A stretch of 64,000 nt of DNA from Jeotgalicoccus meleagridis (GCF_903994045.1 NZ_CAJEWD010000003.1:248001-312000), one strand, 5' to 3'; shown: positions 36,365 to 45,831, numbered from the stretch's first letter. The notes: a model not told the origin generated them from the letters alone. Program-made: numbers and translations.

Positions 36365-36465
36365 AATATATTAAGCAAGCTTCAACCGATTTCTACCACG
36401 CAAAATATATAGATTTTGAAAAGTATAATCTAACTATATTACACTTCAGATTGGTGACCTAAATA
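36365..36465 (+). pseudogene. Scar: 3' end of the SCC gene found intact at 56053
   Basis: The plus-strand frame STDFYHAKYIDFEKYNL corresponds to TSDFHHAKYIDFNKYNL at the end of the 120-aa protein at 56053-56415, with clear nucleotide similarity up to the ATTGGTGA near the stop. A terminator and members of the same lipoprotein family follow in both places. The segment therefore descends from the right part of a ccr-type cassette. Confidence 0.75.
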
Positions 36466-36473
36466 AGTTTAAA

Positions 36474-36515
36474 CATACCGATTAGACGTAATATGTCTAA
36501 TCGGTTTTATATTTT
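36474..36515 (+). terminator. Rho-independent terminator
   Basis: ACCGATTAGAC (36477-36487) pairs with GTCTAATCGGT (36496-36506), and a T-rich tail follows. Its position corresponds to the terminator at 56.42 kb although the stem sequence differs. Confidence 0.8.
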
Positions 36516-36577
36516 TTTACTAGCCTTTTAATCAGCTTTAAAATAATAGTGTGATAAGAAGAGAGGTGATTAATATA

Positions 36578-36754
36578 TTGGAAATCTGTCGGAGAAACTG
36601 TACTTGGGCTGGGAACCTTGCTATTGACGGTATTATCGCATTATCTAATAGCGATAAATTACAAGATTTATCAGAGAAGTCAGTGGATGCTCAATTTAAA
36701 TATATCGAGAAAGAACATGAAAAACTTCAAAAAACAACAAGAATAGATTGCTAA
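36578..36754 (+). CDS. Small hypothetical protein
   Basis: GAGAGGTGAT (36561-36570) points to TTG 36578 as start, giving 58 residues with EICRRNCTWAGNLAIDGIIA and a charged, probably coiled C-terminal helix (DAQFKYIEKEHEKLQK). A GTG at 36551 would add nine residues but has no RBS. No family recognised; no counterpart near the 56 kb copy of this locus. Confidence 0.4.
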   Translation: MEICRRNCTWAGNLAIDGIIALSNSDKLQDLSEKSVDAQFKYIEKEHEKLQKTTRIDC

Positions 36755-36910
36755 AGATATTTAGTATATAAAGCGACTAATATTAATTTAATAGTCTCTT
36801 TCTATTATAAAATTATAATTTTAATATTGTTTTTGTGAAATTATCTGATAAATAAATTTAATTACCTTATAATAGAAGTACATACAATATTAAGGAAGAA
36901 GTGAGTTTAG

Positions 36911-37990
36911 TTGAAAAAGTATTTACTACTATTATCGCTATCTTTGGTTCTTACTGCCTGTAGTAATGAAGAACCAGAAGTTACTACAGAAAGCGAAGAC
37001 AGTGAAGAAGTTGCGCGTTTGAAAGAAGAGAATGAAGAATTAAAACGTCAACAAAAAGATCAAGAGAATGATGCAGAACACGAAGGTAGTAAAGAATCTA
37101 CAAAAGATCAGGATATTGACAATCAAGACACAGCAAAACGCTCTGATGAGAAGCAAGAAACTTCCAGTAATACATCATTAGCTTCTAATGATAACTACGT
37201 CAATGAGATATTAAGTCAGCCTGACTATATGAGTAAATATTCTCAAGCCAATACGGCTGATACAGAACGGTATTCAATGCTAGTGGAGGAATATATCTAT
37301 CGATTAGCAGGATATTATAAATCAGGTCAAAGACATGCTAAAGATGTATTCTTTTACCTAGAAGAAGGTTCCACCCCGTACAACACTGTAATTGAAAACC
37401 AAAAGTCTGGAAACTTCGCTAATTATGAAATTGAAGAGGTTGTTGCCTATCAAGTATTTGATATTGGAGATGGTAACGTTATCGTTGATACTTATCGGAC
37501 ATATACTCATGCTAATACTAACGGAGTTCAAGGATCTGATGTCACATACATCATGAACAAAGATTCTTATAAAGTTTTGGGTTGGATTGAAACGGATACT
37601 TATGATATTTCTGAAGATGGTCATAAACATGGCACTTATGGATTAACCAGTTATGGTGATGAACAAGGGGATAGTTTTGCAAATCAAATGTCTACTATAG
37701 TCCAAGAATATATTGTTGCATTAGCAAGTTATTACAACAACGGCGAAGAGACTGTATTTAATTATACTGATGGAAGCGTTGAAAATACTCTTAAAAACAA
37801 TTATAAAAATGGAAACTTTAATAATTATGAAAACCATGGGATGACCATACTTTCCGTCTCTAGCACAATGGATGACGATGTATTTGTAGATGTTGAAAGA
37901 GCTTATTCTCATGCTACTTCTGATGGTATAAAAAGTTCTAAAATCCAATATCATTTAGTAAATGAAAAAATAGTAGGCTGGACAGAATAA
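36911..37990 (+). CDS. Lipoprotein with coiled-coil linker and two TcaA/NTF2-like repeats (paralogue 1)
   Basis: 359 aa, TTG start at 36911 after AAGGAAG. Signal peptide LKKYLLLLSLSLVLTAC (lipobox LTAC), then a Glu/Lys-rich coiled coil (EVARLKEENEELKRQQ), a Ser/Gln-rich linker, and two homologous domains of about 105 residues beginning MLVEEYIYRLAGYYKSG and TIVQEYIVALASYYNNG. Each contains the x-YixxLAxYY...GxFxNYE...YxHAxxxG pattern that I compare with the C-terminal NTF2-like repeat of TcaA-type proteins. Surface-exposed; function unknown. It forms a tandem pair with the next gene. Confidence 0.75.
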   Translation: MKKYLLLLSLSLVLTACSNEEPEVTTESEDSEEVARLKEENEELKRQQKDQENDAEHEGSKESTKDQDIDNQDTAKRSDEKQETSSNTSLASNDNYVNEILSQPDYMSKYSQANTADTERYSMLVEEYIYRLAGYYKSGQRHAKDVFFYLEEGSTPYNTVIENQKSGNFANYEIEEVVAYQVFDIGDGNVIVDTYRTYTHANTNGVQGSDVTYIMNKDSYKVLGWIETDTYDISEDGHKHGTYGLTSYGDEQGDSFANQMSTIVQEYIVALASYYNNGEETVFNYTDGSVENTLKNNYKNGNFNNYENHGMTILSVSSTMDDDVFVDVERAYSHATSDGIKSSKIQYHLVNEKIVGWTE

Positions 37991-38050
37991 CCACATTACA
38001 GAAGAAACTTCAATAGGAGTAAATACACTATATAGAAAGGGATGAAGTGA

Positions 38051-39256
38051 GTGAAAAAGTATTTATTATTGATTTCATTATCTTTAATCCTCACTGCTTG
38101 TAATACTGAAGAGCCGGAAACGTCTTCAGAAAACGAAGACAGTGAAGAAGTTGCGCGTTTGAAAGAAGAGAATGAAGAATTAAAACGACAACAAGCTGAA
38201 CAATCGAAAGAGCAGGAAACTGAAGATGAGCAAACTGAAGAAAAATCTGAAACATCAAAGGACGAAGAAGATTCAGCAAGTGTTGAAGACACCGACTCAG
38301 AAACCAGTGATCGTTCATCATTAAACTTTGACATTGATTCTCCTGAAGTTCAAGCTTATATTAATAAAAATGATAACTATGACGATGAGGGTAACTTTAT
38401 ACAAGATGCCATATCAATAGGAATGACTCAAACTGATATAGAAGCTTTATATGGTACACATGATTTTATAATCCCTTCCCCATCTACTGAAGCAGCAGCG
38501 ATTTATGAAAATATTGCTGTAATATATGAAGAAAGAGGACCTTATGTTGCAGATACAAACAGTAATATTAATCCTGATAAAAATAGGGTGAAGAGGGTTT
38601 TATACTTTCCAAATATGACTACTGATGCAGTGCTCAATGTAATGGGTAAACCAGACCAACAGCTGGAGAATTTAATGGGTACACAAAATTATATTTATGA
38701 AGGAGAAAGCTCTAACGATGAATGGGGGACTGTCATACTCAGCGAAATCGAAACACCTGAAGGTTTAAAAATTGGACCTCTATCAGTTTTTAAAGATGAG
38801 ATATCTTCAAACGACGATAGTGCTTCAAATACTTCAAATGATAGCGATATTGATAATGAAGAAGATATACCAGTCACTGAAGCACCGAATCCAGATGCTG
38901 AAATTCAGGATAGAATGATATATGAAGGTGCAATAAATGAGTATCTAGGTCGCTTAGCGCAATATTACAATCATGATAATTACGATAATATATATTACTA
39001 CCTGAAAAAGGGCAGTGCTGCCTATGATAAAATAACAGCCAACAAAGCTTCTGGTAACTTCACAGGACATAAAACAGAAAACGTAGAACTGGTAGAAATG
39101 ACAGACTTAGGTGATGGTACTGTGAAATTAAATGTAAATCGTGTTTACTCACATGACAATTCAAATGGTCGAAGAATTGCTAATGTAGATTACATTGTTA
39201 ATGCTGAAACATATGAGGTATTGAATTTTGAGCAGATTTCTGATGCCGCATATTAA
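38051..39256 (+). CDS. Lipoprotein with coiled-coil linker and TcaA/NTF2-like domain (paralogue 2)
   Basis: 401 aa, GTG start at 38051. Signal peptide KKYLLLISLSLILTAC, the same EVARLKEENEELKRQQ coiled coil, an acidic Ser-rich linker, a middle domain starting SIGMTQTDIEALYGTHDF with a SmpA/BamE-like sound, and one C-terminal domain EYLGRLAQYYNHDNYDNIYY. The first ~130 and last ~115 residues are almost identical, also in DNA, to the lipoprotein at 56583, whereas the middle part diverges. The role may be surface sensing or immune interaction, but nothing proves it. Confidence 0.78.
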   Translation: MKKYLLLISLSLILTACNTEEPETSSENEDSEEVARLKEENEELKRQQAEQSKEQETEDEQTEEKSETSKDEEDSASVEDTDSETSDRSSLNFDIDSPEVQAYINKNDNYDDEGNFIQDAISIGMTQTDIEALYGTHDFIIPSPSTEAAAIYENIAVIYEERGPYVADTNSNINPDKNRVKRVLYFPNMTTDAVLNVMGKPDQQLENLMGTQNYIYEGESSNDEWGTVILSEIETPEGLKIGPLSVFKDEISSNDDSASNTSNDSDIDNEEDIPVTEAPNPDAEIQDRMIYEGAINEYLGRLAQYYNHDNYDNIYYYLKKGSAAYDKITANKASGNFTGHKTENVELVEMTDLGDGTVKLNVNRVYSHDNSNGRRIANVDYIVNAETYEVLNFEQISDAAY

Positions 39257-39267
39257 GTATATCTATA

Positions 39268-39304
39268 AAGAAGTACTGCGTTTAACGTGGTATTTCTTTT
39301 TTGT
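39268..39304 (+). terminator. Imperfect terminator after paralogue 2
   Basis: AAGAAGTACTGCGTT and AACGTGGTATTTCTT pair imperfectly and are followed by TTTT. It is a degenerate version of the strong terminator at 57.78 kb following paralogue 3. Confidence 0.6.
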
Positions 39305-39319
39305 CTTTTTCTCCATCTT

Positions 39320-39881
39320 TATTCTGTATCGAAGCCGGGTAGTCATTCACACTTTCAAAAATATTTCCCTTGAATGCTTATCTCCCCCGGTGTTCTTTAT
39401 GACCGTTTAATTTCCTCTTATCATTCGTTGGCAATGTAGAAAGGTTGAATATCTGACGTTCAAACCATCGATACAGCGTACGCACTGAACAACCAATATG
39501 ATGTTCTTGACGACCGACAATCACAGTCGGCGTCCAGCCTTGTACGGATTTCATCTTAGACGTAAGCCTGTTGCATTGCGGATAAGACAGTGATCCTTCG
39601 ACCGCAGAGTTTATTTTTCTTGCAGCGACTGAAATAATCAAGTGCAGTATGCTCAGACCTTAGAAACGCGACGACATTATATACAGTTTGATGGGCACGT
39701 CCAATCAATCTAGATAGTTTTGAAATAAGAACATTCGGATGAAAATAGGTTTCTATTATTACTAATTTATCCGTGCTAAGATGGTGCAGGTCACTCGCAA
39801 TCACTCCTATGGTTTCTTTGGTTAAAAAAACATTTTGAGTGTATCACGAGTGATTTTTTGTGTATTTAGCTTAATTTTACA
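39320..39881 (-). mobile_element. IS30-family element, 3'-truncated and decayed copy (inverted)
   Basis: The terminal repeat (complement of TGTAAAATTAAGCTAAATAC at 39881-39862) and the non-coding leader match the intact copy at 841. Transposase pieces lie in two frames: LHHLSTDKLVIIETYF... (39804-39556) and GWTPTVIVGRQEHHIGCSVR to NGHKEHRGR (39641-39378), showing frameshifts. Nucleotide similarity fades at about 39320, within the first half of the gene. The short TCGCCGAT outside the repeat is shared with the 841 copy. Confidence 0.8.
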
Positions 39882-39975
39882 ATCGGCGAAATTAATAGCA
39901 TCGTTAGTTTTTGGTTACTATATGAAACCATCTTATTATGATATAATATTACTCTATGAATGGAAGGAAGATAAT

Positions 39976-42024
39976 ATGGATAACGTTAAACGTGAAAAAA
40001 TAAAGCAAACTCTCGAAAAGATGAAAAGTTATAAAATAGAAGATTCATTACTAGATACTATAGTATTAGACATAAGCAGAATAGCTGACAAAGAGATTAC
40101 CAAAATCATTAATGAATATAAAAAAAAAACAGACATTATTATTACGACTCCTGAGAAAGAGTTACTACGTAAGTATTTACTAGGATATGATGTAGACATT
40201 TCAAATTATGATAATCTTGATTATACCAAATTATTTTTTAATAAAAATGATTATTTAGAAGAAGCTTATGCTCTCATAGAGCATGGTCTTTTTAGAAATC
40301 TTGACTCGGTCATAGGCACTATTTATTCAAGAACTACTTTAAATAATGACGTCGATTATAAATACAAAAACTATATTAGTACTATAGAGAAAAAATATAG
40401 TCAGTTACTTTACTTCAAAGTTCAAAATAATGATGAAATAAAAACAATGTTTGAATCTATCACACAGTTATACGATTCTTTAGAGAATTACCATTACTGT
40501 GCTATTGAATTCGATGAAGCATGTGATTGGAATTACATTTATAAAATTGGTCTTTACGTGGAAAATTTTAAATCTGAAAAAAAATTGAAAGCCTTTAAAC
40601 AGGAAAAGCAGATTAATACAATGGTAAATTTTTTAAATGATATAACTTCTGTATCTGATGAACTAATAAACTCCATAAAGACTTTTTATAGCGGAGTCAA
40701 TTATGGTTTTCAATTCCAAGATTTAATCATTACTAAAGATGGTAAGAGGAAGTTGATGGTATTACAAAAGGTCGAGCTGAATGAAAATCCGGTTCCTTGT
40801 CCTTCTTGTTTTGAAACTCTTGTTCGTGGCAACTCTTATCCTAAAATGTTGTATAAAAGTTTTGAATGCAATAATCCTACTTGTCCTTCGCGCAGCAAGA
40901 TTGGAAGAGGAAAAAGGTTTGATTATTATTCGGTTAAAAGAAATAATAAGTTACTATTAAATTCAAAAGAAAATTATATAGAAAATAAATTACGTAATCA
41001 GTATCGAAAAGATATTGTAGATAATGATAGTGACTTCTTAGAATTTATGATTAATTTTTATACTTGGTCTGAAAATACTATCTCTTATATAAGTAATAAT
41101 AAGTTAGATAAAAGTAATATTTTTGATAGAAAGATTGATAATATAAATATTAATAATTTCATTAAAAACGAAAGTAAATTTTATGATTTACCACTTGTTG
41201 ATTTAATTACCGAGTTTAATAATAATTTAAGTGAAAAATTAAATGATATTGAATCTCTGAATGTTAATCATCTAATAAATCAATCTACAATTATAAATGG
41301 AAATTCTACTACACTGCTTAATACAAATTTGTATAAAGAAACATTCGATCTCTCAGTAACATCACCGCCATATTTTAATGCTAGGGAATACTCACAGTGG
41401 GATAACCTAATATTATACCTGTTTGACATGTTAAGAAATGCAAAAGCTGTATATAGCTCTTTAAAGAAGAATGGTGTTTATGCTTATAACATTGGGGATA
41501 TAGTTGATAAAGATAATGTATATGTTACATCTAATATGTCTAGCAAACGTCAGATATTAGGATTCTACAGTATGCTAATATTTGAAATTGTTGGTTTTGA
41601 TATTATTGGAAATGATATTTGGGATAAAGGTGAAGTGCAATCGAAACGTAACAGTTCCAGTAATTCTTTTCCTGGATTTTTAAGACCTATAAATTGTTAT
41701 GAACACATTATTTATGTTCAAAAAAATAAAACCTTAAGTCTTCAAACGAAGGTAAAGGAAATAGATACTGTGAGGAAAATAAATTCTAAAGGTGAAAATA
41801 AATATGGACATACAGCACCTTACCCAGAAAAACTAGTGCAATTTATATTTAATAGATTAAAAACTAGTGAGCAAGAAAATATCTTAATATTAGACCCGTT
41901 TCTAGGTAGTGGCACAACCTCTATAGTTTCTGAAAAAAATAACTTTAAATCGGTAGGTTTTGAGTTAAATGAGTCATATTTCCAATTAGCGAAAGATAGA
42001 ATTTATCATGCTTTAAATAATTGA
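39976..42024 (+). CDS. Beta-class DNA methyltransferase of a type II-like restriction system (module 1)
   Basis: 682 aa from ATG 39976 (RBS AAGGAAG); an upstream open frame reaches into the IS remnant but has no RBS. Residues 1-270 are a helical N-terminal region; about 275-320 form a zinc ribbon (PCPSCFETL...CNNPTCPSR). The catalytic motif IV is VTSPPYFNAREYSQW (about residue 457) and the AdoMet motif I is LILDPFLGSGTTS near residue 640, i.e. IV before I, the beta order of N4-cytosine or N6-adenine enzymes. SPPY favours N4-cytosine. It would protect sites from the convergent HNH nuclease downstream. Confidence 0.88.
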   Translation: MDNVKREKIKQTLEKMKSYKIEDSLLDTIVLDISRIADKEITKIINEYKKKTDIIITTPEKELLRKYLLGYDVDISNYDNLDYTKLFFNKNDYLEEAYALIEHGLFRNLDSVIGTIYSRTTLNNDVDYKYKNYISTIEKKYSQLLYFKVQNNDEIKTMFESITQLYDSLENYHYCAIEFDEACDWNYIYKIGLYVENFKSEKKLKAFKQEKQINTMVNFLNDITSVSDELINSIKTFYSGVNYGFQFQDLIITKDGKRKLMVLQKVELNENPVPCPSCFETLVRGNSYPKMLYKSFECNNPTCPSRSKIGRGKRFDYYSVKRNNKLLLNSKENYIENKLRNQYRKDIVDNDSDFLEFMINFYTWSENTISYISNNKLDKSNIFDRKIDNININNFIKNESKFYDLPLVDLITEFNNNLSEKLNDIESLNVNHLINQSTIINGNSTTLLNTNLYKETFDLSVTSPPYFNAREYSQWDNLILYLFDMLRNAKAVYSSLKKNGVYAYNIGDIVDKDNVYVTSNMSSKRQILGFYSMLIFEIVGFDIIGNDIWDKGEVQSKRNSSSNSFPGFLRPINCYEHIIYVQKNKTLSLQTKVKEIDTVRKINSKGENKYGHTAPYPEKLVQFIFNRLKTSEQENILILDPFLGSGTTSIVSEKNNFKSVGFELNESYFQLAKDRIYHALNN

Positions 42025-42033
42025 TATTAAAAA

Positions 42034-42144
42034 TAAAAACGAGCAAGTAACTGATGCTAATGAACTGCCCCTCTCTAACATAGATACTTAAAAAGTAAAC
42101 AATCTAAGGGCAGCATGTCGCAAATAGTACTTGCTTGTTTTTTT
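42034..42144. terminator. Terminator between convergent methyltransferase and nuclease genes
   Basis: AAAACGAGCAAGTA (42036-42049) and TACTTGCTTGTTTTTT (42128-42143) are complementary and flank about 78 bases; A and T tracts on the two sides would serve both converging transcripts. Confidence 0.65.
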
Positions 42145-43320
42145 TTATTGATTTCTTTGTTCTTCTAAAATATCATTCTTATTTTTTCTGTTCTGATTTT
42201 TATTTAAAATACGTTCTAATAGCTCAAGTGTTTCTTCTAAGCTCATGTCTTCTTGTATAGTATTACACATCCTATGACCCCACGCTAAATTGTAAGTCCT
42301 ATGATTAAATGCACCAGGTCTAAGAGCATTTACGTGCATTAATGCAATCTTTGATCTAGTATTGTCTTCTTCTTCTCTCCCTTCAACTTGTTCAGCAATT
42401 TCTAAAAATTCTGCAGGATTTAAAGAGTCTAGGCATAAAGGACATACTGGTAAGAAATCTTCATTAGATGATATTGCTCTAATATTCTTTAACTCTGAAG
42501 TATCTATCACACCGTTTGCTTCACATTCTTTTTCCAATTTAGAGAGAGTTTCGCTATACAATTCTTTATATTTTTCGTCGCTTTCATTAAGCGCTTTAAC
42601 TGCCAATGGTTTGAATTTTGACTCTTCACCAAACTCTTTATAATACGCTATTAACTGTTCATCCATACCAGGAACCTTCATCAATAAGTAACTGAGTTGA
42701 AGTATTACTCTATTCATCTCATCATCAGTACAATAATCGTAGTCAAAATTCCCAAGGCCAGATTGTTTAGGCATGCCACTTTGGTAAGGTTTATAAGTAC
42801 CATTGATACGCTTGATAAAATCTGGTTTTAACTCACCATTAAATTTATTATTTGATGAACTACAAATATGACTTGTTATTTGGGGAACAGTATTTTGAAT
42901 AAACGCAGCATACTGTCCAATCCATTCAGGATTTCTTTTACTTTTATCGGATGATGTATGAAGTTCAGCTACCTGTTCCCATCCTTTTTTTGGTGGATAT
43001 TTATTAAAATCATGTATAGATTTGTAATAAACAAAAGCATTTTCCCCCAAGGATATTCTTTCATCACTACGAGCTTTACCCTCAAAATATTCAGCTGGTT
43101 GTAATCGTACTACGTATCCATTTTGATACTTGTTTAGCTCTTCTTGCCCCTTTTCATGCAACCTATTGAAAGTATTATAACTCATAATCACTCGATAGTT
43201 TCTAGAATTCCTTCTCTTATATATACCTTTTCCACTGCGAGCTTCTCTAGTTTTATCTAACTTTTTTGTTAAAATATATGGTAATACATCATATGCAATT
43301 TTCGATTTTATTCTACTCAA
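42145..43320 (-). CDS. HNH-family endonuclease, probable restriction enzyme (module 1)
   Basis: 391 aa. N-terminal domain about 1-75 (YKRRNSRNYRVIMSYNTFNR ... NGYVVRLQPAEYFE) is shared with the nuclease of module 2 and is probably DNA-recognising. The C-terminal half has VCPLCLDSL (one zinc CxxC), ALMHVNALRPGAF and YNLAWGHRMCNTIQED, a beta-beta-alpha-metal HNH with catalytic His and the Asn/Cys-Asn end. It lies tail-to-tail with the methyltransferase, with a shared terminator, which supports an R-M pairing. Target site unknown. Confidence 0.72.
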   Translation of the reverse strand: MSRIKSKIAYDVLPYILTKKLDKTREARSGKGIYKRRNSRNYRVIMSYNTFNRLHEKGQEELNKYQNGYVVRLQPAEYFEGKARSDERISLGENAFVYYKSIHDFNKYPPKKGWEQVAELHTSSDKSKRNPEWIGQYAAFIQNTVPQITSHICSSSNNKFNGELKPDFIKRINGTYKPYQSGMPKQSGLGNFDYDYCTDDEMNRVILQLSYLLMKVPGMDEQLIAYYKEFGEESKFKPLAVKALNESDEKYKELYSETLSKLEKECEANGVIDTSELKNIRAISSNEDFLPVCPLCLDSLNPAEFLEIAEQVEGREEEDNTRSKIALMHVNALRPGAFNHRTYNLAWGHRMCNTIQEDMSLEETLELLERILNKNQNRKNKNDILEEQRNQ

Positions 43321-43371
43321 GTTGACACACTCCTTTTGTTTAAGAATATCATTTAAAAAATATTAAACAAT

Positions 43372-44412
43372 TTCAAACGCGATATTGTGAATAATAATAG
43401 TGATTTTTTAGAATTCGCTATTAACTTCTATACATGGTCAAATAATCTAGTCACTATGATTAGCAATGAAGAAAATTACTCGTCAAAATTCTTTAATCGT
43501 AAAGTTAGTCATATAGATCTTAAAAACTATAAATCAAGTAGTGAAGAGTTTTATAATCTAACTTTTTATAAACTTTTGAAATCTGTATTTGACAATACCA
43601 AAACCCATATTGATGAGATAGAAAATATAAATACAGTCCATATAAATAAAGCTACAATTATGAAAGGAAATTCAACTCACATACTTCATAAAAATTCATT
43701 TAGTGAGCTACACGACTTGGGAATAACCTCACCTCCATACTTTAATGCTCGAGAATATTCTCAATGGCCAAATTTGATTCTTTACTTGTTCGATATGTTA
43801 TTTAATGCAGAGGCTATATATAAATCTTTAAAATATAAAGGAATCTACGCTTATAATATAGGAGATATAGTAGATAGAGACAATATCTATATTAATTCAC
43901 AAATGTCTATTAGACGCCAAATGTTAGGATTTTATAGCATGATGATTTTTGAAATTGTTGGATTTCAGATTATAGGAAATGATATTTGAGATAAAGGAGA
44001 AGTACAGTCGAAAAGGAATAGCAGTAGTAACTCATTTCCAGGATTTTTAAAGCCTATTAATTGTTATGAGCATATTATTTATGTACAAAAATCTAAAAAT
44101 AACGAAACTAATATAACTTGTCAAGTTCGTAGAATCGAAACTGTGAAAAAAATCAACTCGAAGGGAGAAAATAAGTATGGACATACAGCTCCATATCCAG
44201 AAGAGCTGGTCCAATATGTTATCAATAGAACCATTCCATATTTAAAAGAAAATATACGAATAATAGATCCTTTTTTAGGAAGCGGTACGACATCAATAGT
44301 TGCTAACAGAATGGAATACAATTCAACAGGAATAGAGTTAAATGAAAATTATTTCACCCTTTCTTGTGAACGTCTAGAAAACAACTTTGAGAATCTATCC
44401 TTTAATTTTTAA
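43372..44412 (+). pseudogene. DNA methyltransferase of module 2, 5' truncated with nonsense codon
   Basis: Begins abruptly with FKRDIVNNNSDFLEFAINFY, matching residues ~345 onward of methyltransferase 1, so its first ~345 residues are gone. It keeps TSPPYFNAREYSQWPN, but a TGA at 43987-43989 replaces the Trp of GNDIW. After this the frame resumes (GEVQSKRNSSSNSFPGFLKP) through IIDPFLGSGTTSIVANRM to TAA 44410-44412. No start or RBS remains. The enzyme cannot be made as one piece. Confidence 0.88.
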
Positions 44413-44440
44413 AAATCTAAATGATCAATAAGTATATTGA

Positions 44441-44482
44441 AAATCCTCAGAAATTTATGCTCATAGTAAATTTCTGAGGTCT
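44441..44482. terminator. Bidirectional terminator
   Basis: CCTCAGAAATTTA and TAAATTTCTGAGG form a 13-bp perfect stem around a 9-base loop, located between the broken methyltransferase and the convergent nuclease of module 2. Confidence 0.8.
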
Positions 44483-44521
44483 TTATCTATAACTTTTTTT
44501 AAACTAAAATCATTTTTTATT

Positions 44522-45667
44522 TTAGTCATTGTTACTCAGCAATTCTTTTCTTCGAATAGTAATTTTTTCTTGATGTTCAAAATACTCCTCTAATGTGAAG
44601 TTTTGTTGCATCATATTTGACAATTGCCTTGACCAAAAAATATTACTAGGACGTGCGGCACTCAATAATACATTTTTTTCATCATCCCAATAATACCTAT
44701 CTTTATTAACTGCTTCATCATGAGCTAAATTAAGATTACGGTCATCATATTTATCAAAAATTTCAAAGTCCTTAGCTTTTATAGGAACTACTTGTATTGG
44801 ATCATATAATTCTCCTTTTTTCATAGACGTAGACGGGTGATTTTCACAATAAGTTAGGAGGTTTCCTTTAAATGCTTCGGATGAATATATGCATTTTTCC
44901 AGCACATATCGCAAACTGTTCAACACATTTTGATATTCAACTATTTCTGCTTTCATGTTTTTATCAATTTCAAGGCTAACTAATACAAAATAATGTGATA
45001 CTAATTGTAGCTCAACTATTAATTCTTCGTTTAGATATTCACAAGCTGGATTAAATAGCGAGAAGTCGGTTGATTCCTTATGGCTCTGTAGTGTTTCTTG
45101 CTGGCCACCTTTAATAGAGAAGTAAATGAAGCCTTCCCAATGCTCATTTCCTTTATTTTGATAGGATGTTCCTGGTTTTCTTCTAATGATATAATCTCTG
45201 AGATTGTTCTCATTTATAATTATTTCTTTCCCTTGATAATAAACTCTAGTATTATTGATTAGTTTCTGATAGTTTTCCCTTTGTAAACGCGAAGATGAAC
45301 TTCCTATTTCTGATCTAATAGAAATCATTGAGGATACCTTTTCGTCTGATCCCACGCGATTGACTAAATATTGAAAAAGCTCATTTTCAAAGTTCTGTTC
45401 ATTAAAATAATCATCATTAATAAATTCAACAACGACTCCACCATCAAAAGTCATAAGATGTTTTAACTTGAGATTATTCTTTTTTACTGTCTTCCACGAA
45501 ATTAACACACGGTTTGCTCTGGAAGTCCTTTTTTGGTATAACTCTGCGGGCACATTGTATCTTCCTGTTTTTCCAGTAACATTAGTAAGTTTAGTGGTTG
45601 CAGTCTTTTTTAGATGCCTTTTTAGATAACCTTTAACTTCGCCAAGTATTTTCTCTTTTTGCTTCAT
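44522..45667 (-). CDS. HNH-like endonuclease, probable restriction enzyme (module 2)
   Basis: 381 aa, apparently complete (AAGGAT near the ATG). The N-terminal domain (YQKRTSRANRVLISWKTVKK ... GGVVVEFINDDYFN) parallels that of the module 1 nuclease. The C-terminal segment LNLAHDEAVNKDRYYWDDEK and SAARPSNIFWSRQLSNMMQQ aligns with the HNH region of the partner but lacks the CxxC zinc knuckle, so activity is uncertain. Its own methyltransferase is dead; either methyltransferase 1 protects the same sites or this nuclease is inactive or silent. Confidence 0.6.
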   Translation of the reverse strand: MKQKEKILGEVKGYLKRHLKKTATTKLTNVTGKTGRYNVPAELYQKRTSRANRVLISWKTVKKNNLKLKHLMTFDGGVVVEFINDDYFNEQNFENELFQYLVNRVGSDEKVSSMISIRSEIGSSSSRLQRENYQKLINNTRVYYQGKEIIINENNLRDYIIRRKPGTSYQNKGNEHWEGFIYFSIKGGQQETLQSHKESTDFSLFNPACEYLNEELIVELQLVSHYFVLVSLEIDKNMKAEIVEYQNVLNSLRYVLEKCIYSSEAFKGNLLTYCENHPSTSMKKGELYDPIQVVPIKAKDFEIFDKYDDRNLNLAHDEAVNKDRYYWDDEKNVLLSAARPSNIFWSRQLSNMMQQNFTLEEYFEHQEKITIRRKELLSNND

Positions 45668-45731
45668 TAATATCCTTCCTAATTTTTGATTGTTATTATT
45701 ATAATACTATAATTTACATTATTTTATAACT

Positions 45732-45800
45732 TTATAAAACCTCATCATCGATGATATGCTTCTCCTTATCATATGAATGTGCGTGTTAACCGAATAATTT
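45732..45800 (-). repeat. SCC-type attachment/terminal repeat C (inverted)
   Basis: Read on the minus strand: CGGTTAACACGCACATTCAT, ATGATAAGGAGAAGCATATC, ATCGATGATGAGGTTTTATA. GGAGAAGCATATCA is the closest match in the window to the SCC core (GGAGAAGCNTATCA, the 3' end of rlmH). With site B it brackets 34.5-45.75 kb as an inverted pair of ends; the ccr cassette begins to its right. Confidence 0.75.
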
Positions 45801-45831
45801 CACTTCAAAAGGTATCATTGGAAATAATCCC

